In this document: one piece after another, positions 52,747 to 62,195 of the stretch
How the letters are laid out: each line of letters opens with the position of its first letter
Numbering within the stretch: the stretch's first letter is position 1
Assembly: GCF_947387555.1 (NCBI RefSeq)
Contig: NZ_CANDNZ010000005.1
Coordinates: 124,001 to 188,000 of the forward strand
DNA from: Thalassomonas sp. RHCl1
GTDB taxonomy: Bacteria > Pseudomonadota > Gammaproteobacteria > Enterobacterales > Alteromonadaceae
Reading direction: 5' to 3'
DNA: 64,000 bases
Program-made: the position numbers and the translations under genes
Notes under the pieces: model-generated
What the model saw: the letters and a program-made list of their open reading frames with translations, nothing else
Databases searched by the model: none
Told to the model about the DNA's origin: nothing

Positions 52747-55700
52747 ATGAGACTGACCGAATATTCCGTAAAAAATAAAGTCACCAGCTGGATGTTTGCG
52801 CTGATCTTATTGATCGGCGGTATCATCTCCTACAACGGCCTCGGTCGGCTGGAAGACCCCGAGTTCACCTTAAAAATGGCGATGATCACCACTACCTATC
52901 CGGGGGCGACATCGGTCCAGGTAGAGGAAGAAGTTTCTTACCCGATAGAAAATGCCCTGCAGCAATTGCCTTATGTCGATTATATCACCTCCATTTCTTC
53001 GGCGGGGCTGTCCCAGATAGTGGTGGAAATGAAGCCCACCTACCGCAAGGAAGATCTCAAACAAATTTGGGATGAGCTCAGGCGTAAAATCCACGATCTC
53101 GAACCCAAGTTATCCCCCGGGATCAACAGTCCCAATGTCATCGATGATTTCGGCGATGTTTACGGTGTGCTATTCGCCATCAGCGGCGACGGCTACAGCT
53201 ATGAAGAGCAAAAAGACTATGTCGATTATCTGCGCCGTGAGCTGGTGCTGGTCAAAGGCGTGGGTAAAGTCACCGTTGCCGGTTTACAGCAAGAGCAAGT
53301 GGTCGTGGAAATCGCCCGTAACAAACTTGCCGCTTTAGGCATACCGCCGAGCCGCATTTACCAATTGCTGCAAACGCAAAACCAGGTATCCAACTCAGGC
53401 AGTGTCAAGGTCGGCAGCGAATATATCCGCCTGCACCCCAGCGGCGAATTCCAGTCGGTAAAAGAGCTGGAGAATTTACTGATCTCCAACCCCGGGGCTT
53501 CCGAGCTGATTTATTTGGGCGATGTGGCCACTATCAACCGGGCTTATGCCGAAGTGCCGCAAAACATCATCAACTACAATAACCAACAGGCTCTGCTGGT
53601 AGGGGTTTCTTTCAGCTCAGGAGTCAATGTCGTTGAAATCGGCCAAAAACTGGAACAACGCCTGGCAGACCTGGAATATGTCCGGCCCGTAGGTATGGAA
53701 GTCGCTGTTGTTTATAACCAGCCGACGGAAGTGGATAAGGCGATGCAGGGCTTTATGGTCAGCCTGGCCCAGGCCGTATTTATCGTCATCGCGGTACTGC
53801 TGATCTTTATGGGCCTTAAAAGCGGCATATTAATAGGTTTGATCCTCTTGCTGACCATACTGGGTAGCTTTATCTTTATGAAGCTGTTTGCCATTGACCT
53901 GCAACGTATTTCCCTGGGCGCCCTGATCATTGCCCTGGGGATGCTGGTGGACAATGCCATAGTAGTGACCGAAGGCATATTGATCGGTCTGAAAAAAGGC
54001 AAAACAAAATTACAGGCCTCATTGGAGATCACTAAACAAACCAACCTGCCCTTACTGGGGGCAACCGTTATTGCCATCGCCGCTTTTGCTCCGATAGGCC
54101 TATCCTCGGATGCCACCGGAGAATTTGCCGGCAGCCTGTTTTGGGTACTGTTGATCTCCTTATTATTAAGTTGGATCACCGCCATCAGCTTAACACCGTT
54201 TTTCGCCGACCTGATGTTTAAAGAAACTCCGGCAAACAACCAGCAAGAAAACGACGATCAGGACGCTTCAACACAAAGCAGCGAATTATACCAGGGAGCA
54301 ATATTTACCGCTTATAAAGCCTTGCTCAATTTCTGCCTGCGCTTTCGCGGCCTGACTTTGCTGGTGATGCTTGCCCTGCTCATCGCTGCCGTTGCCGGTT
54401 TTGGCCAGGTAAAACAGTCTTTCTTCCCGCCTTCAAATACGCCGATGTTTTATCTTGATTACTGGCGTTACCAGGGCTCGGATATCAGGGAAACCCAGAA
54501 AGATATTGAAGCCATCCAGGCCTATTTGCTTACCCAGGATAAGGTTGAGCAGATCACCACCACCACAGGCCAGGGAGCGCCGCGCTTTATGCTCACCTAT
54601 GGTCCGGAGAAAGCCTACGCCGGTTTCGGTCAGCTGATTGTCCGGGTAGAAAGCCGGGAAGCGTTAAATCCTGTCATGGCGAATTTACGCCAATACATGA
54701 ACGACAACTATCCCCAGGCCCAGTCAAAAATCAAACGCATGGAAATCGGTCCGTCCACCGATGCAAAAATAGAAGCGCGTTTTAGCGGCCCGGATCCCGA
54801 TGTGCTGCGCCACTTAGGTGAACAGGCAATGGCCAAATTACATGCCGATCCAGGCGCCTTTAATATCCGCCATGACTGGCGCGAGCGCACGAAAGTGATC
54901 CGCCCTGAGTTTAATGAAGCCACCGGTCGCCGGGTGGGGATCAGCAAGCAAGATCTTGATGACTTATTGCTGACCAACTTCTCCGGCCAGCAAGTAGGGT
55001 TATACCGTGAAGGCACCCAGTTATTGCCGATTGTTGCCCGTGCACCTAAAGCAGAGCGGTTAAATATCGACAGCTTGCCGGAATTGCAGATTTACTCACA
55101 GGCTTCCAATACTTATGTGCCCATTACCCAGGTGGTCAACAGCTTTAATACCGACTGGGAAGACTCATTAATCATGCGCCGGGATCGCAAACGTACCCTG
55201 ACGGTGATGGCGGATCATGATGTGCTGGGCAATGAAACTGCCGCCAGCTTATTTAACCGGGTAAAACCGGAAATCGAAGCGATACCGCTCCCGCCGGGTT
55301 ATCAGCTGGAATGGGGGGGAGAATACGAGTCTTCTTCCGATGCTCAGGCTGCCTTATTTGGCGGCTTACCTATGGGATATCTGGCGATGTTTATTATCAC
55401 AGTTCTGCTGTTTAACTCCCTTAAAGCACCTTTGGTGATCTGGGCAACGGTGCCGCTGGCCTTGATCGGGGTAGCTGCCGGTTTGCTGCTGATGGGTGCG
55501 CCGTTTAGCTTTATGGCGTTGCTGGGACTGCTCAGTTTATCCGGTATGCTGATCAAAAACGGCATAGTGCTGGTGGATCAAATCAACCTTGAACTCAATC
55601 AGGGTAAAGAGCCCTACCTGGCAGTATTTGACTCTGCGGTCAGCCGGGTAAGACCTGTGGCAATGGCGGCTATCACCACCATTTTAGGCATGATCCCCCT

Positions 55701-55842
55701 GCTCTTTGATGCCTTTTTCGAGTCCATGGCGGTCACAATAATGTTCGGTTTAGGTTTTGCAACCGTACTGACCCTGATCGTGGTGCCGGTATTATTTACC
55801 CTGTTGTATAAAATCCCTTACCAGCAGCTCAAAAAAACTTAA
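52747..55842 (+). CDS. RND multidrug efflux pump (AcrB/HAE1-like)
   Basis: The 1031-residue product has the 12-helix RND layout with two large periplasmic loops. It starts SVKNKVTSWMFALILLIGGIISYNGLGRLEDPEFTLKMA. In helix 4 the proton site reads GALIIALGMLVDNAIVVTEG, with Asp-Asn where AcrB has Asp-Asp, a form common in this branch; helix 10 holds the GLLSLSGMLIKNGIVLVDQI pair. The gene follows the adaptor gene directly and is divergent from a LysR regulator. It should use the proton gradient to expel drugs or metabolites; the substrate range is unknown. A strong terminator closes the operon. Confidence 0.95.
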   Translation: MRLTEYSVKNKVTSWMFALILLIGGIISYNGLGRLEDPEFTLKMAMITTTYPGATSVQVEEEVSYPIENALQQLPYVDYITSISSAGLSQIVVEMKPTYRKEDLKQIWDELRRKIHDLEPKLSPGINSPNVIDDFGDVYGVLFAISGDGYSYEEQKDYVDYLRRELVLVKGVGKVTVAGLQQEQVVVEIARNKLAALGIPPSRIYQLLQTQNQVSNSGSVKVGSEYIRLHPSGEFQSVKELENLLISNPGASELIYLGDVATINRAYAEVPQNIINYNNQQALLVGVSFSSGVNVVEIGQKLEQRLADLEYVRPVGMEVAVVYNQPTEVDKAMQGFMVSLAQAVFIVIAVLLIFMGLKSGILIGLILLLTILGSFIFMKLFAIDLQRISLGALIIALGMLVDNAIVVTEGILIGLKKGKTKLQASLEITKQTNLPLLGATVIAIAAFAPIGLSSDATGEFAGSLFWVLLISLLLSWITAISLTPFFADLMFKETPANNQQENDDQDASTQSSELYQGAIFTAYKALLNFCLRFRGLTLLVMLALLIAAVAGFGQVKQSFFPPSNTPMFYLDYWRYQGSDIRETQKDIEAIQAYLLTQDKVEQITTTTGQGAPRFMLTYGPEKAYAGFGQLIVRVESREALNPVMANLRQYMNDNYPQAQSKIKRMEIGPSTDAKIEARFSGPDPDVLRHLGEQAMAKLHADPGAFNIRHDWRERTKVIRPEFNEATGRRVGISKQDLDDLLLTNFSGQQVGLYREGTQLLPIVARAPKAERLNIDSLPELQIYSQASNTYVPITQVVNSFNTDWEDSLIMRRDRKRTLTVMADHDVLGNETAASLFNRVKPEIEAIPLPPGYQLEWGGEYESSSDAQAALFGGLPMGYLAMFIITVLLFNSLKAPLVIWATVPLALIGVAAGLLLMGAPFSFMALLGLLSLSGMLIKNGIVLVDQINLELNQGKEPYLAVFDSAVSRVRPVAMAAITTILGMIPLLFDAFFESMAVTIMFGLGFATVLTLIVVPVLFTLLYKIPYQQLKKT

Positions 55843-55854
55843 CAATCATGAATT

Positions 55855-55880
55855 AACCCCGGCTCGCCGGGGTTTCTTTT
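55855..55880 (+). terminator. Terminator of the RND operon
   Basis: AACCCCGGC (55855-55863) pairs with GCCGGGGTT (55866-55874) and is followed by TCTTTT. It lies 12 nt after the pump stop and is a standard intrinsic terminator. Confidence 0.92.
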
Positions 55881-55972
55881 ACCCCACCTTACCTGAGTGC
55901 CAATAAAAAGAGTGACAAGCCCCGGCTTTTTTTTCTATCATGCACAGCCTGATGTTTTTGCAAGATTTAACC

Positions 55973-56134
55973 AGGGTCTGTTTATCTTTGAAGGGGATTA
56001 AGATTTTTGAGCGGTTTTTTCATATATCAAGGCAGAAAAATGGACGAGTAGTTGTTCTACATGACATTTTTCTAACGCCGATAGATGGAAAAACAGCCAA
56101 AAAGGTAATTCACGGTCAAAGATAAGCAGGCCCT
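55973..56134. repeat. 162-bp foldback (ERIC/MITE-like) repeat element
   Basis: The ends are inverted repeats: AGGGTCTGTTTATCTTTG (55973-55990) and CAAAGATAAGCAGGCCCT (56117-56134), 16 of 18 matching. The likeness continues inward (a TTTTTGAGCGGTTTTTTCAT arm against a TTTTTGGCTGTTTTTCCAT arm, then AGAAAAATG/CATTTTTCT) to a central GTAG-TTGTT-CTAC hairpin at 56048-56060, exactly at the midpoint. The whole element would fold as one long hairpin in RNA. It holds no convincing gene and no clear target-site duplication. It lies 55 nt before the thioesterase gene, so it could be in that gene's leader. Confidence 0.82.
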
Positions 56135-56189
56135 AATCCGTCAGCAGTAAACGCAAAATAGTCTCTTAATTACATGGAATTTAACCCTA

Positions 56190-56966
56190 ATGTCTAAATG
56201 GTTAGTCAACCCGAGTCCCCGTCCAAATGCCGATTTAAGGCTGATTTGTTTTCCCTATGCCGGCGGTAATGCCGCTACCTTTACCCCCTGGATAAAACAG
56301 CTAAACACCAATATAGAGCTTATTGCCATACAGGCGCCGGGACGGGCTTCACGGTTATTTGAAACGCCATATAATAAAATGGACGACTTGGTTGATGAGT
56401 TAATGACCCTGATCCCCCCGCTGCTGAATACACCAACCATCTTTTACGGCCATAGCCTGGGCAGCAGGGTTGCTTTTGAGTTAATGACCCGTCTCAAGGC
56501 ACAAGGTTTACCCTTACCCGTGCATTTTATCGCCTCGGGCAGCAGGGGGCCGCAAGCAAAAGCCAAGGAAAACACCACTTATCATTTACCCGATGATGCT
56601 TTTATGGCCGAGCTGGAAAACCTGAACGGCACACCCAAGGCGGTACTGGAAAATAAAGAATTGATGGAGCTATTCTTGCCGCTGTTAAGGGCGGATTTTG
56701 AAATCGCCGAAACTTATCAATATACCTCAAACATAACCTTTGATTGCCCGCTCACCGTTTTAGGGGGCAAGCAGGACAGTAAAATAACCCAAGAACATTT
56801 ACAGGGCTGGCAAGACTTTTTTGCCTTACCGGCAGATATCCAAATCTTACCCGGCGACCACTTTTTCATCGACAGCCACCCTGATCTGGTCACAGAACAA
56901 GTCAATCATATCATCGACCAGCTGCTCGCTAAGCTGCCGGCCAGAGCAATCAGCCAGTACGGATAA
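56190..56966 (+). CDS. Type II thioesterase (GrsT/SrfAD-like)
   Basis: The 258-residue product is an alpha/beta hydrolase of the external thioesterase group: LICFPYAGGNAATFTPW at the oxyanion side, the nucleophile in FYGHSLGSRVAFELM (Ser in GHSLG), the catalytic Asp near LTVLGGKQDSKI, and the His in LPGDHFFIDSH. Such enzymes clear stalled acyl groups from carrier proteins of NRPS/PKS lines. It is followed by an EntD-type phosphopantetheinyl transferase after 54 nt, which fits a carrier-protein role. No synthetase is in the window. Its start follows a 162-bp foldback element, and no good ribosome site is seen. Confidence 0.92.
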   Translation: MSKWLVNPSPRPNADLRLICFPYAGGNAATFTPWIKQLNTNIELIAIQAPGRASRLFETPYNKMDDLVDELMTLIPPLLNTPTIFYGHSLGSRVAFELMTRLKAQGLPLPVHFIASGSRGPQAKAKENTTYHLPDDAFMAELENLNGTPKAVLENKELMELFLPLLRADFEIAETYQYTSNITFDCPLTVLGGKQDSKITQEHLQGWQDFFALPADIQILPGDHFFIDSHPDLVTEQVNHIIDQLLAKLPARAISQYG

Positions 56967-57020
56967 AGTCAGTACAAAGAACAGAGCTTACACACAAAAG
57001 AAAAGAACAGGAATTTTATC

Positions 57021-57746
57021 ATGTTAGCCGTTAATTCAGATGCTGTTAGCGCGTTTATTGCCCCAAGCAGTTTCCCTGCCCTTGACTATGATAATAACAT
57101 CACCTTAGTGGGGTATGATTACCGGCTAGCCGATTATCAGCAGTCCTTATTTTCCGAGCTGGCCATCCCCTTCCCCGCTTCCTTATCGCGGGCGGTGAAC
57201 AAACGCCAGGGGGAATATCTGGCAGGCCGTTATGCCGCCATCCAGGCCCTGGCTGAACTCGGCATAAATACCCGTAATATTCCCACCGGAGAGCATAGAA
57301 GCCCGGTGTGGCCGGAGGGTATACTGGCCTCCATTACCCATACCTCAACAGCAGCCTTTTGTGTCGCCGCCAGCAAGCGGGCGATAAAATATTTAGGCAT
57401 AGATCATGAAAACTGGCTGAAAGCGGATAATGTCGCCGAAATCAAAAGCAGTATTATCAATGAAAAAGAAGAAGTGTTTTTAAAACAATCTGATATGAGC
57501 TTTGAGCAAGCTTTTACCTTAGTGTTTTCCGCCAAGGAAAGCCTGTTTAAAGCCTTATATCCCGGCGTCGGCTATTACTTTGACTTTTCGGCGGCCGAAA
57601 TTATTGACCTTAACACAGTCAATAACAGCTTATGTTTGCGCTTAACCGAAACATTAACGCCGGCAATAACTGCCGGCGCCCGCTTTAACGGCCAATTCAT
57701 TTTTGATGAATCCGCCGTTCAAACCTTAATTTGTGAGCCCTGTTAA
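57021..57746 (+). CDS. 4'-phosphopantetheinyl transferase (EntD-type)
   Basis: The 241-residue product has the Sfp/EntD core: an N-terminal RAVNKRQGEYLAGRYAAIQAL, then EHRSPVWPEGILASITHTSTAAFCVAA, the metal motif YLGIDHE (Asp and Glu) and FSAKESLFKALYPGVG (catalytic Lys and Glu). It transfers phosphopantetheine from CoA to a Ser of carrier proteins and so activates NRPS/PKS enzymes. It is in an operon with the type II thioesterase. Its stop overlaps the stop of the convergent CobN-like gene. The EntD form points to a siderophore or similar product encoded elsewhere. Confidence 0.95.
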   Translation: MLAVNSDAVSAFIAPSSFPALDYDNNITLVGYDYRLADYQQSLFSELAIPFPASLSRAVNKRQGEYLAGRYAAIQALAELGINTRNIPTGEHRSPVWPEGILASITHTSTAAFCVAASKRAIKYLGIDHENWLKADNVAEIKSSIINEKEEVFLKQSDMSFEQAFTLVFSAKESLFKALYPGVGYYFDFSAAEIIDLNTVNNSLCLRLTETLTPAITAGARFNGQFIFDESAVQTLICEPC

Positions 57747-60700
57747 GCTGCTTGCTTAAGCTCAACCTGCCTTGCCCGGGTCTGGGTGCCACGCGGGATA
57801 AACCACTGCCTGAGCGCGCCGATAAAGAACACCAGCAAGAGGGCATACAGCGGCCAATAGTTTTGCTCAGCTTCACTTTTGTTCACTTCCTGCTGCTGCA
57901 GTTTCTGACCGCTGACCTGCTCCGTTTTTTGACTGGCCTGTGCCGGGACTGACTGCTGTGCCTGGGCTTTTGCCTGAGACAGCGCCTGACTCAGTAACTG
58001 CAAACCAAAACCTCTTGCCTGAGCATCAACATAGTCGGTGAACTTGTTATTGTCGGTGGCCACATCATAGGTTGCCGCCAGCTCGGTATACATTTTCACC
58101 ATCTCTTCTACGGTTTGTGAATCCGCCTGCCAGTAATCCTTACGTACGGCTTCAAGCATACGTTCGAGTATCTGCGCCATGGCTTCGGGATGGCTTTGTT
58201 TGAAAAACGCTTCCATCTCCAGCTGATACTTGTCCTTGACATAAACCTCGAAAAACTCCTGCCACTGATCATCACGCACCGCCTCTGGCGTCATCACTTC
58301 CCAGCCCCACATATTGTTCATACGATCCAATATCGCGGTGGCCCCGGCATAACCGGCATCCTGCATCGCCGATATCCAACGGGGATGAAAGTAGCGGCTG
58401 CGCATTTCCTGATCAAGAAAGTCTTCCATGGTCTGGGCCTTAAGCTTGTCTTTACGGCGCAGGTTTGAGACATACATCTGCGGCGTTTTCCCGTCCAGGT
58501 GACGTACCGCTAGCCCTATGCCGCCAAAATACTGGAAAGGATCATCATTGGTCATCAGGGCATAAAGGTTGGTGGAGCGGGAAAACACCACCGCCTCGGT
58601 GCCGGATAATACCTTACTATAGAGGCCGGTATCCGCCATATTCTCACTCCAGCGCTTTTCATCCTTGCCGTAGGCAAAGCCCATACGATCCAGATACAAG
58701 TTCGCCAGCTTGGCATCGCTGTCCCAGGTATCCGATGCCAGACTCGATGCCGCTAGACCTGTGCCGTAATTACCGCTTTCATTGGAGAAAATCCTCACCG
58801 ACGATAAATACTCGGCGTCCTCTGCGGACTTACCTTGTTCAAGCAGATCTTGCTTTAAAGCCTGGCTATGACGGTAGACAAAATTATTGTCTTCCTTCAT
58901 TTGGGCGATTTTATCTATCGCCTCTGCCAGCCATAACATCACATTGGGAAACGCATCCCGGTACAAGCCGGTGGCGGAAACCACCACATCTATCCTCGGC
59001 CGGCTCAGTTCACTATAGGGGATCACTTCAGTGCCGGTAATATTCCCCTGCTGATTCCACTTAGGCTTTACCCCGAGGGCATGCAATATCTGCGCTTCCA
59101 GCGCCCCCTGATGACGCATGGTTTCCAGCGACCATAAAGAAAAAGCCATCTTTTGCGGATACTTGCCGTTTTTGGCGACATGATCTGCCAGCGTTTGCTC
59201 CAGCAGGGTCACCCCTGCCTGATAGGCTTCTTTCGACGGTACTTTTGCCGGGTTAAAACCTATCAGGTTGCGCCCGGTCGGCGCCGCTTCCGGGTTACGG
59301 ATGGGATCGCCGCCGTGGCTGACGCCGATATAATGGCCGTTAAGGGCTGCCAGTAAATTCTCCAGCTCGGCGATTTGCTCAAAGTTAATCCAGTATTTTT
59401 TCGCCTGTAAGATATCCGCTTTAAGCTTTTCATCGAGCCCAGGGAACAAAGGGGCTTGGTCGATTTCAGCTTGCTCAACCAGGAAATGCTTTAACAGCTG
59501 ATAACCGGGTAAAGCTGCCAGTTTGGTCACCTGATTTCGGTCGCGGCTGTCTTGCTCTTTTACCGCCAGGTGATTTTCCTGCTCGAACTTTGCTGCACGC
59601 TCGGTGAAGTTATCCCCCAGCATCTGGATCACCGTACTGAGCAGATGCGCCTGCTGTGGCAATAAACCAAAGGTATGCACACCCAGCGGCTGACTTTGCC
59701 CGGCAAGTTCGGTAAGGTGATCCTGGATTTGGCTGATACCGCTGCTAAAGTCAGCGTTGAGCTTAGCAACATCTAAGTCGATAGCTTCGAAGATATGCAG
59801 CTTCTCTGCCTTGGCAATAATCTGCTGTCGGGTATTTTCTTTACTTAAGCCCTGCTCCAGCATCACATAGTTGGCAATCAATTCATTAAGCTCGGCAACC
59901 TCGGCATATAAACCGGCCTTGGCAAAACCCGGGGTTAAATGACTGATCATAGTCGCGCGGCCGCGGCGTTTCGCCTGCATCGCCTCACCGACATTATCGA
60001 TAATATAAGGATAAAATACCGGGATGTTACCTATCGCCAGGCTCGGGGCATCATACACAGACAAACCGCGTTCTTTACCGGTTAACCACTCCTGGGAACC
60101 ATGGGTACCTAAGTGGATAAAGGCATCGGCATCAAAGACCTGTCTGGCATAGAGATAAATAGCCAGGTAGCTGTGATTAATGGGGGTCTTGGTGCTGTGA
60201 TACAGGTTCGCATGTTCTTTGGCATCTTCTCCCCGAACGCCCTGGGGCATCACTATCATATTCCCCAGCGTCATGCGGGGAATGATAAAGGCGGGCTCCG
60301 AAGTTTTTTGTCCCTGTTCAGCATTATTGCCCGCAGCCGTCGTCAGCATGGCGCTGTCTTCAGGCTTGCCCCAGCGCTCGATAATAGGCTTACTCACCTC
60401 TTGCGGCAACTGATTAAACCAGGCCAGGTAAGTTTCAAGCGGTAAATAATCGGCTAAGCCCAACTCAATTAAGGTCGAAGTATCTTCTTTACGGTAATAA
60501 GGACGTAACAACTGCCCGGCGGCTTTAATAAAATATTGCGCCTCTTTATCTTCTACCTGGTAGCCCTGGGCTTTCATCGCCCGGCTGATTTGCTCAAGGG
60601 AGGAAGGTACATCTAAAAAGGCGGCACCGATATTTTTTTCACCCGGGGGATAGTTCCAGATAAAGGCCGCAACTTTTTTATCGCGGTTGTTAATATGGGC

Positions 60701-61828
60701 AAGGCTGGCATGATTATAGGCACGCTCAATCAATGCCTGCATTTGCGACTGCATCACTACTTTACGCCCCTGCTCGGTGGCGGCAATAATGCTCGGATCA
60801 ACACTGCCGGTGTCTTCCGGCATCACCAGAAAAAAAGGCGTTAACGAAGGGGAAATACCGGCATTGTCACCAAGGAATTTTTCTTCATCTCCTTCGGTAT
60901 AATTTAAGGCATGTATTACCGGTACGCCCAGTCTGGCAAACTCCTGGCGACGTTTTTCGACATAATGCAACGAGCGATAATTGATCAACAGGTTAACCCG
61001 GCTTTTCGCAGCCTCACCCTGCAGCTCAGTCATTAATAAATCCGTATAAGATAACAGCTCATCGTTTCCTTCAAAAAAGAAGGCAAAGGCCTTGGCTCCT
61101 TTATCCTCCAATCCTTTAATCATGGTATCGACCACCTGCTGCTGTTCATAATCTATCACGCTGCGGTGAATGGCAACGGCAATCACCGGCTGGTCATTTT
61201 TAACGGCCAGACTTTTTGTTTCCAGAAAAGCAAAAAAGGCGTTTTCATCCGAAGTCAGCAAACCGGGAAAACCATAGTGGTATAAACCGACATCCGGCAC
61301 CGGGGCCGGCGGCTCGGCAACTTCAGATGAACGTTTAAACACGTCATGGCTAAGATAGGTCATCATGTTTTGATAATTGCTGCGCCCGGCATGCTTATAA
61401 TAAGCGGCGATGGTATTTTTATGCTGTTCTGCCATCCCCTGGTTCATCGCAGCATTATCCGTGTCCCCCAGTGAAATCACCGGCACTTGCTTAAATTGGC
61501 TTAAGTAGGACTGGTATTTGCCAAACATAAACTTCGACAATTCGGGGTTGATGCCATCAAGCAGCACCAGATCCGCTTTTGACCAGATCCCGGCAATCTC
61601 TTCATCGCTTTTTCCCCGGGTTTTTATGTTGGTTAAGGTAAAAGCTTGATCTTTCGCCAGCGACAACAGTAAATCGGCCTTCGCTTTTGAGCCGTGTCCG
61701 GACATAAAGAGTAAAACTTCAGGTTTCCTCGCCTGCTCTGCAGCAAGTGCCGTTGCTTGCTGCGCCAATGACGGCGTAAGTGGCCAGAGCAGCAAACAAA
61801 CCAATATACTCATTAAACGTTTTATCAT
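57743..61828 (-). CDS. Exported CobN-like chelatase (HmuS-like, probable haem dechelatase)
   Basis: The 1361-residue product has the CobN/magnesium-chelatase H-subunit fold over most of its length (for example HGSQEWLTGKERGLSVYDAPSLAIGNIPVFYPYIIDN, then VSATGLYRDAFPNVMLWLAEAIDKI and VRIFSNESGNYGTGLAASSL). Unlike cobalt chelatases it has a signal peptide (LMSILVCLLLWPLTPSLAQQ) and a C-terminal membrane helix (YWPLYALLLVFFIGALRQWF), so the large domain should be periplasmic. It sits with DUF2149 and ExbB-like genes and a divergent TonB receptor, the set that in Bacteroides forms hmu, where HmuS takes iron from haem. Vitamin B12 synthesis genes are absent. The ATG at 61828 is chosen because it opens the signal peptide and has AAGGGG upstream. 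Confidence 0.88.
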   Translation of the reverse strand: MIKRLMSILVCLLLWPLTPSLAQQATALAAEQARKPEVLLFMSGHGSKAKADLLLSLAKDQAFTLTNIKTRGKSDEEIAGIWSKADLVLLDGINPELSKFMFGKYQSYLSQFKQVPVISLGDTDNAAMNQGMAEQHKNTIAAYYKHAGRSNYQNMMTYLSHDVFKRSSEVAEPPAPVPDVGLYHYGFPGLLTSDENAFFAFLETKSLAVKNDQPVIAVAIHRSVIDYEQQQVVDTMIKGLEDKGAKAFAFFFEGNDELLSYTDLLMTELQGEAAKSRVNLLINYRSLHYVEKRRQEFARLGVPVIHALNYTEGDEEKFLGDNAGISPSLTPFFLVMPEDTGSVDPSIIAATEQGRKVVMQSQMQALIERAYNHASLAHINNRDKKVAAFIWNYPPGEKNIGAAFLDVPSSLEQISRAMKAQGYQVEDKEAQYFIKAAGQLLRPYYRKEDTSTLIELGLADYLPLETYLAWFNQLPQEVSKPIIERWGKPEDSAMLTTAAGNNAEQGQKTSEPAFIIPRMTLGNMIVMPQGVRGEDAKEHANLYHSTKTPINHSYLAIYLYARQVFDADAFIHLGTHGSQEWLTGKERGLSVYDAPSLAIGNIPVFYPYIIDNVGEAMQAKRRGRATMISHLTPGFAKAGLYAEVAELNELIANYVMLEQGLSKENTRQQIIAKAEKLHIFEAIDLDVAKLNADFSSGISQIQDHLTELAGQSQPLGVHTFGLLPQQAHLLSTVIQMLGDNFTERAAKFEQENHLAVKEQDSRDRNQVTKLAALPGYQLLKHFLVEQAEIDQAPLFPGLDEKLKADILQAKKYWINFEQIAELENLLAALNGHYIGVSHGGDPIRNPEAAPTGRNLIGFNPAKVPSKEAYQAGVTLLEQTLADHVAKNGKYPQKMAFSLWSLETMRHQGALEAQILHALGVKPKWNQQGNITGTEVIPYSELSRPRIDVVVSATGLYRDAFPNVMLWLAEAIDKIAQMKEDNNFVYRHSQALKQDLLEQGKSAEDAEYLSSVRIFSNESGNYGTGLAASSLASDTWDSDAKLANLYLDRMGFAYGKDEKRWSENMADTGLYSKVLSGTEAVVFSRSTNLYALMTNDDPFQYFGGIGLAVRHLDGKTPQMYVSNLRRKDKLKAQTMEDFLDQEMRSRYFHPRWISAMQDAGYAGATAILDRMNNMWGWEVMTPEAVRDDQWQEFFEVYVKDKYQLEMEAFFKQSHPEAMAQILERMLEAVRKDYWQADSQTVEEMVKMYTELAATYDVATDNNKFTDYVDAQARGFGLQLLSQALSQAKAQAQQSVPAQASQKTEQVSGQKLQQQEVNKSEAEQNYWPLYALLLVFFIGALRQWFIPRGTQTRARQVELKQAA

Positions 61829-61832
61829 TCTC

Positions 61833-62195
61833 TTATTCCCCTTGCGCCTGCTCGCCTTCCGGCCCACTTTTTTCCGGCACACCTTCTTCTGGTACGTAAA
61901 CGAAACTACCGTCGGCCATTTTATAGGCGACACCGGCGCGCAGACCCTCGCCTGAGCCAATTTCACCATTGGCCTTGTATTCTTTGATTTCTTTACCTTT
62001 TTTCACAATGACTTCCATATTCGGTTTACCGGCATTTTTCACCACGGTGACATCGTCTTCGCTAAAAACATTAAGCGGATTTTGCGCCAGTGCAATCAGC
62101 AAAGCGGCGATGATCACCAAAAATACATCCACCAGGTTCACCGCACTGACAATAGGGTTGAGCTCTTCGTCTTCTTCTAAAAACCGCATCAACAC
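61833..62195 (-). CDS. DUF2149 family protein (HmuV-like)
   Basis: The 120-residue product starts with MRFLEEDEELNPIVSAVNLVDVFLVIIAALLIALAQNPLN, an ExbD-like single helix with an acid pair before it, and a short periplasmic tail with GVAYKMADGSFVYVPE that ends in a Glu/Gly-rich segment. This matches DUF2149 as I recall it, which occurs with MotA/TolQ/ExbB partners. Its 5' end overlaps the ExbB-like gene by 7 nt, and the CobN-like start is 4 nt past its stop, so all three are coupled. It probably forms with the ExbB-like protein an energy-coupling unit dedicated to the chelatase. Confidence 0.87.
   Translation of the reverse strand: MLMRFLEEDEELNPIVSAVNLVDVFLVIIAALLIALAQNPLNVFSEDDVTVVKNAGKPNMEVIVKKGKEIKEYKANGEIGSGEGLRAGVAYKMADGSFVYVPEEGVPEKSGPEGEQAQGE

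Noticed and set aside
55940-56125. Possible 61-codon gene on the plus strand
   Set aside because: It lies almost wholly within the foldback element, has no ribosome site and reads like translated repeat.
58465-59040. 191-codon open frame opposite the CobN-like gene
   Set aside because: It is the antisense shadow of a well-supported gene and its composition (Arg, Pro, His rich) is not protein-like.
57743-61828. Cobaltochelatase for vitamin B12 synthesis
   Set aside because: It has a signal peptide and membrane anchor, lies with DUF2149/ExbB-like/TonB-receptor genes, and no cob genes or CobS/CobT partners are present.
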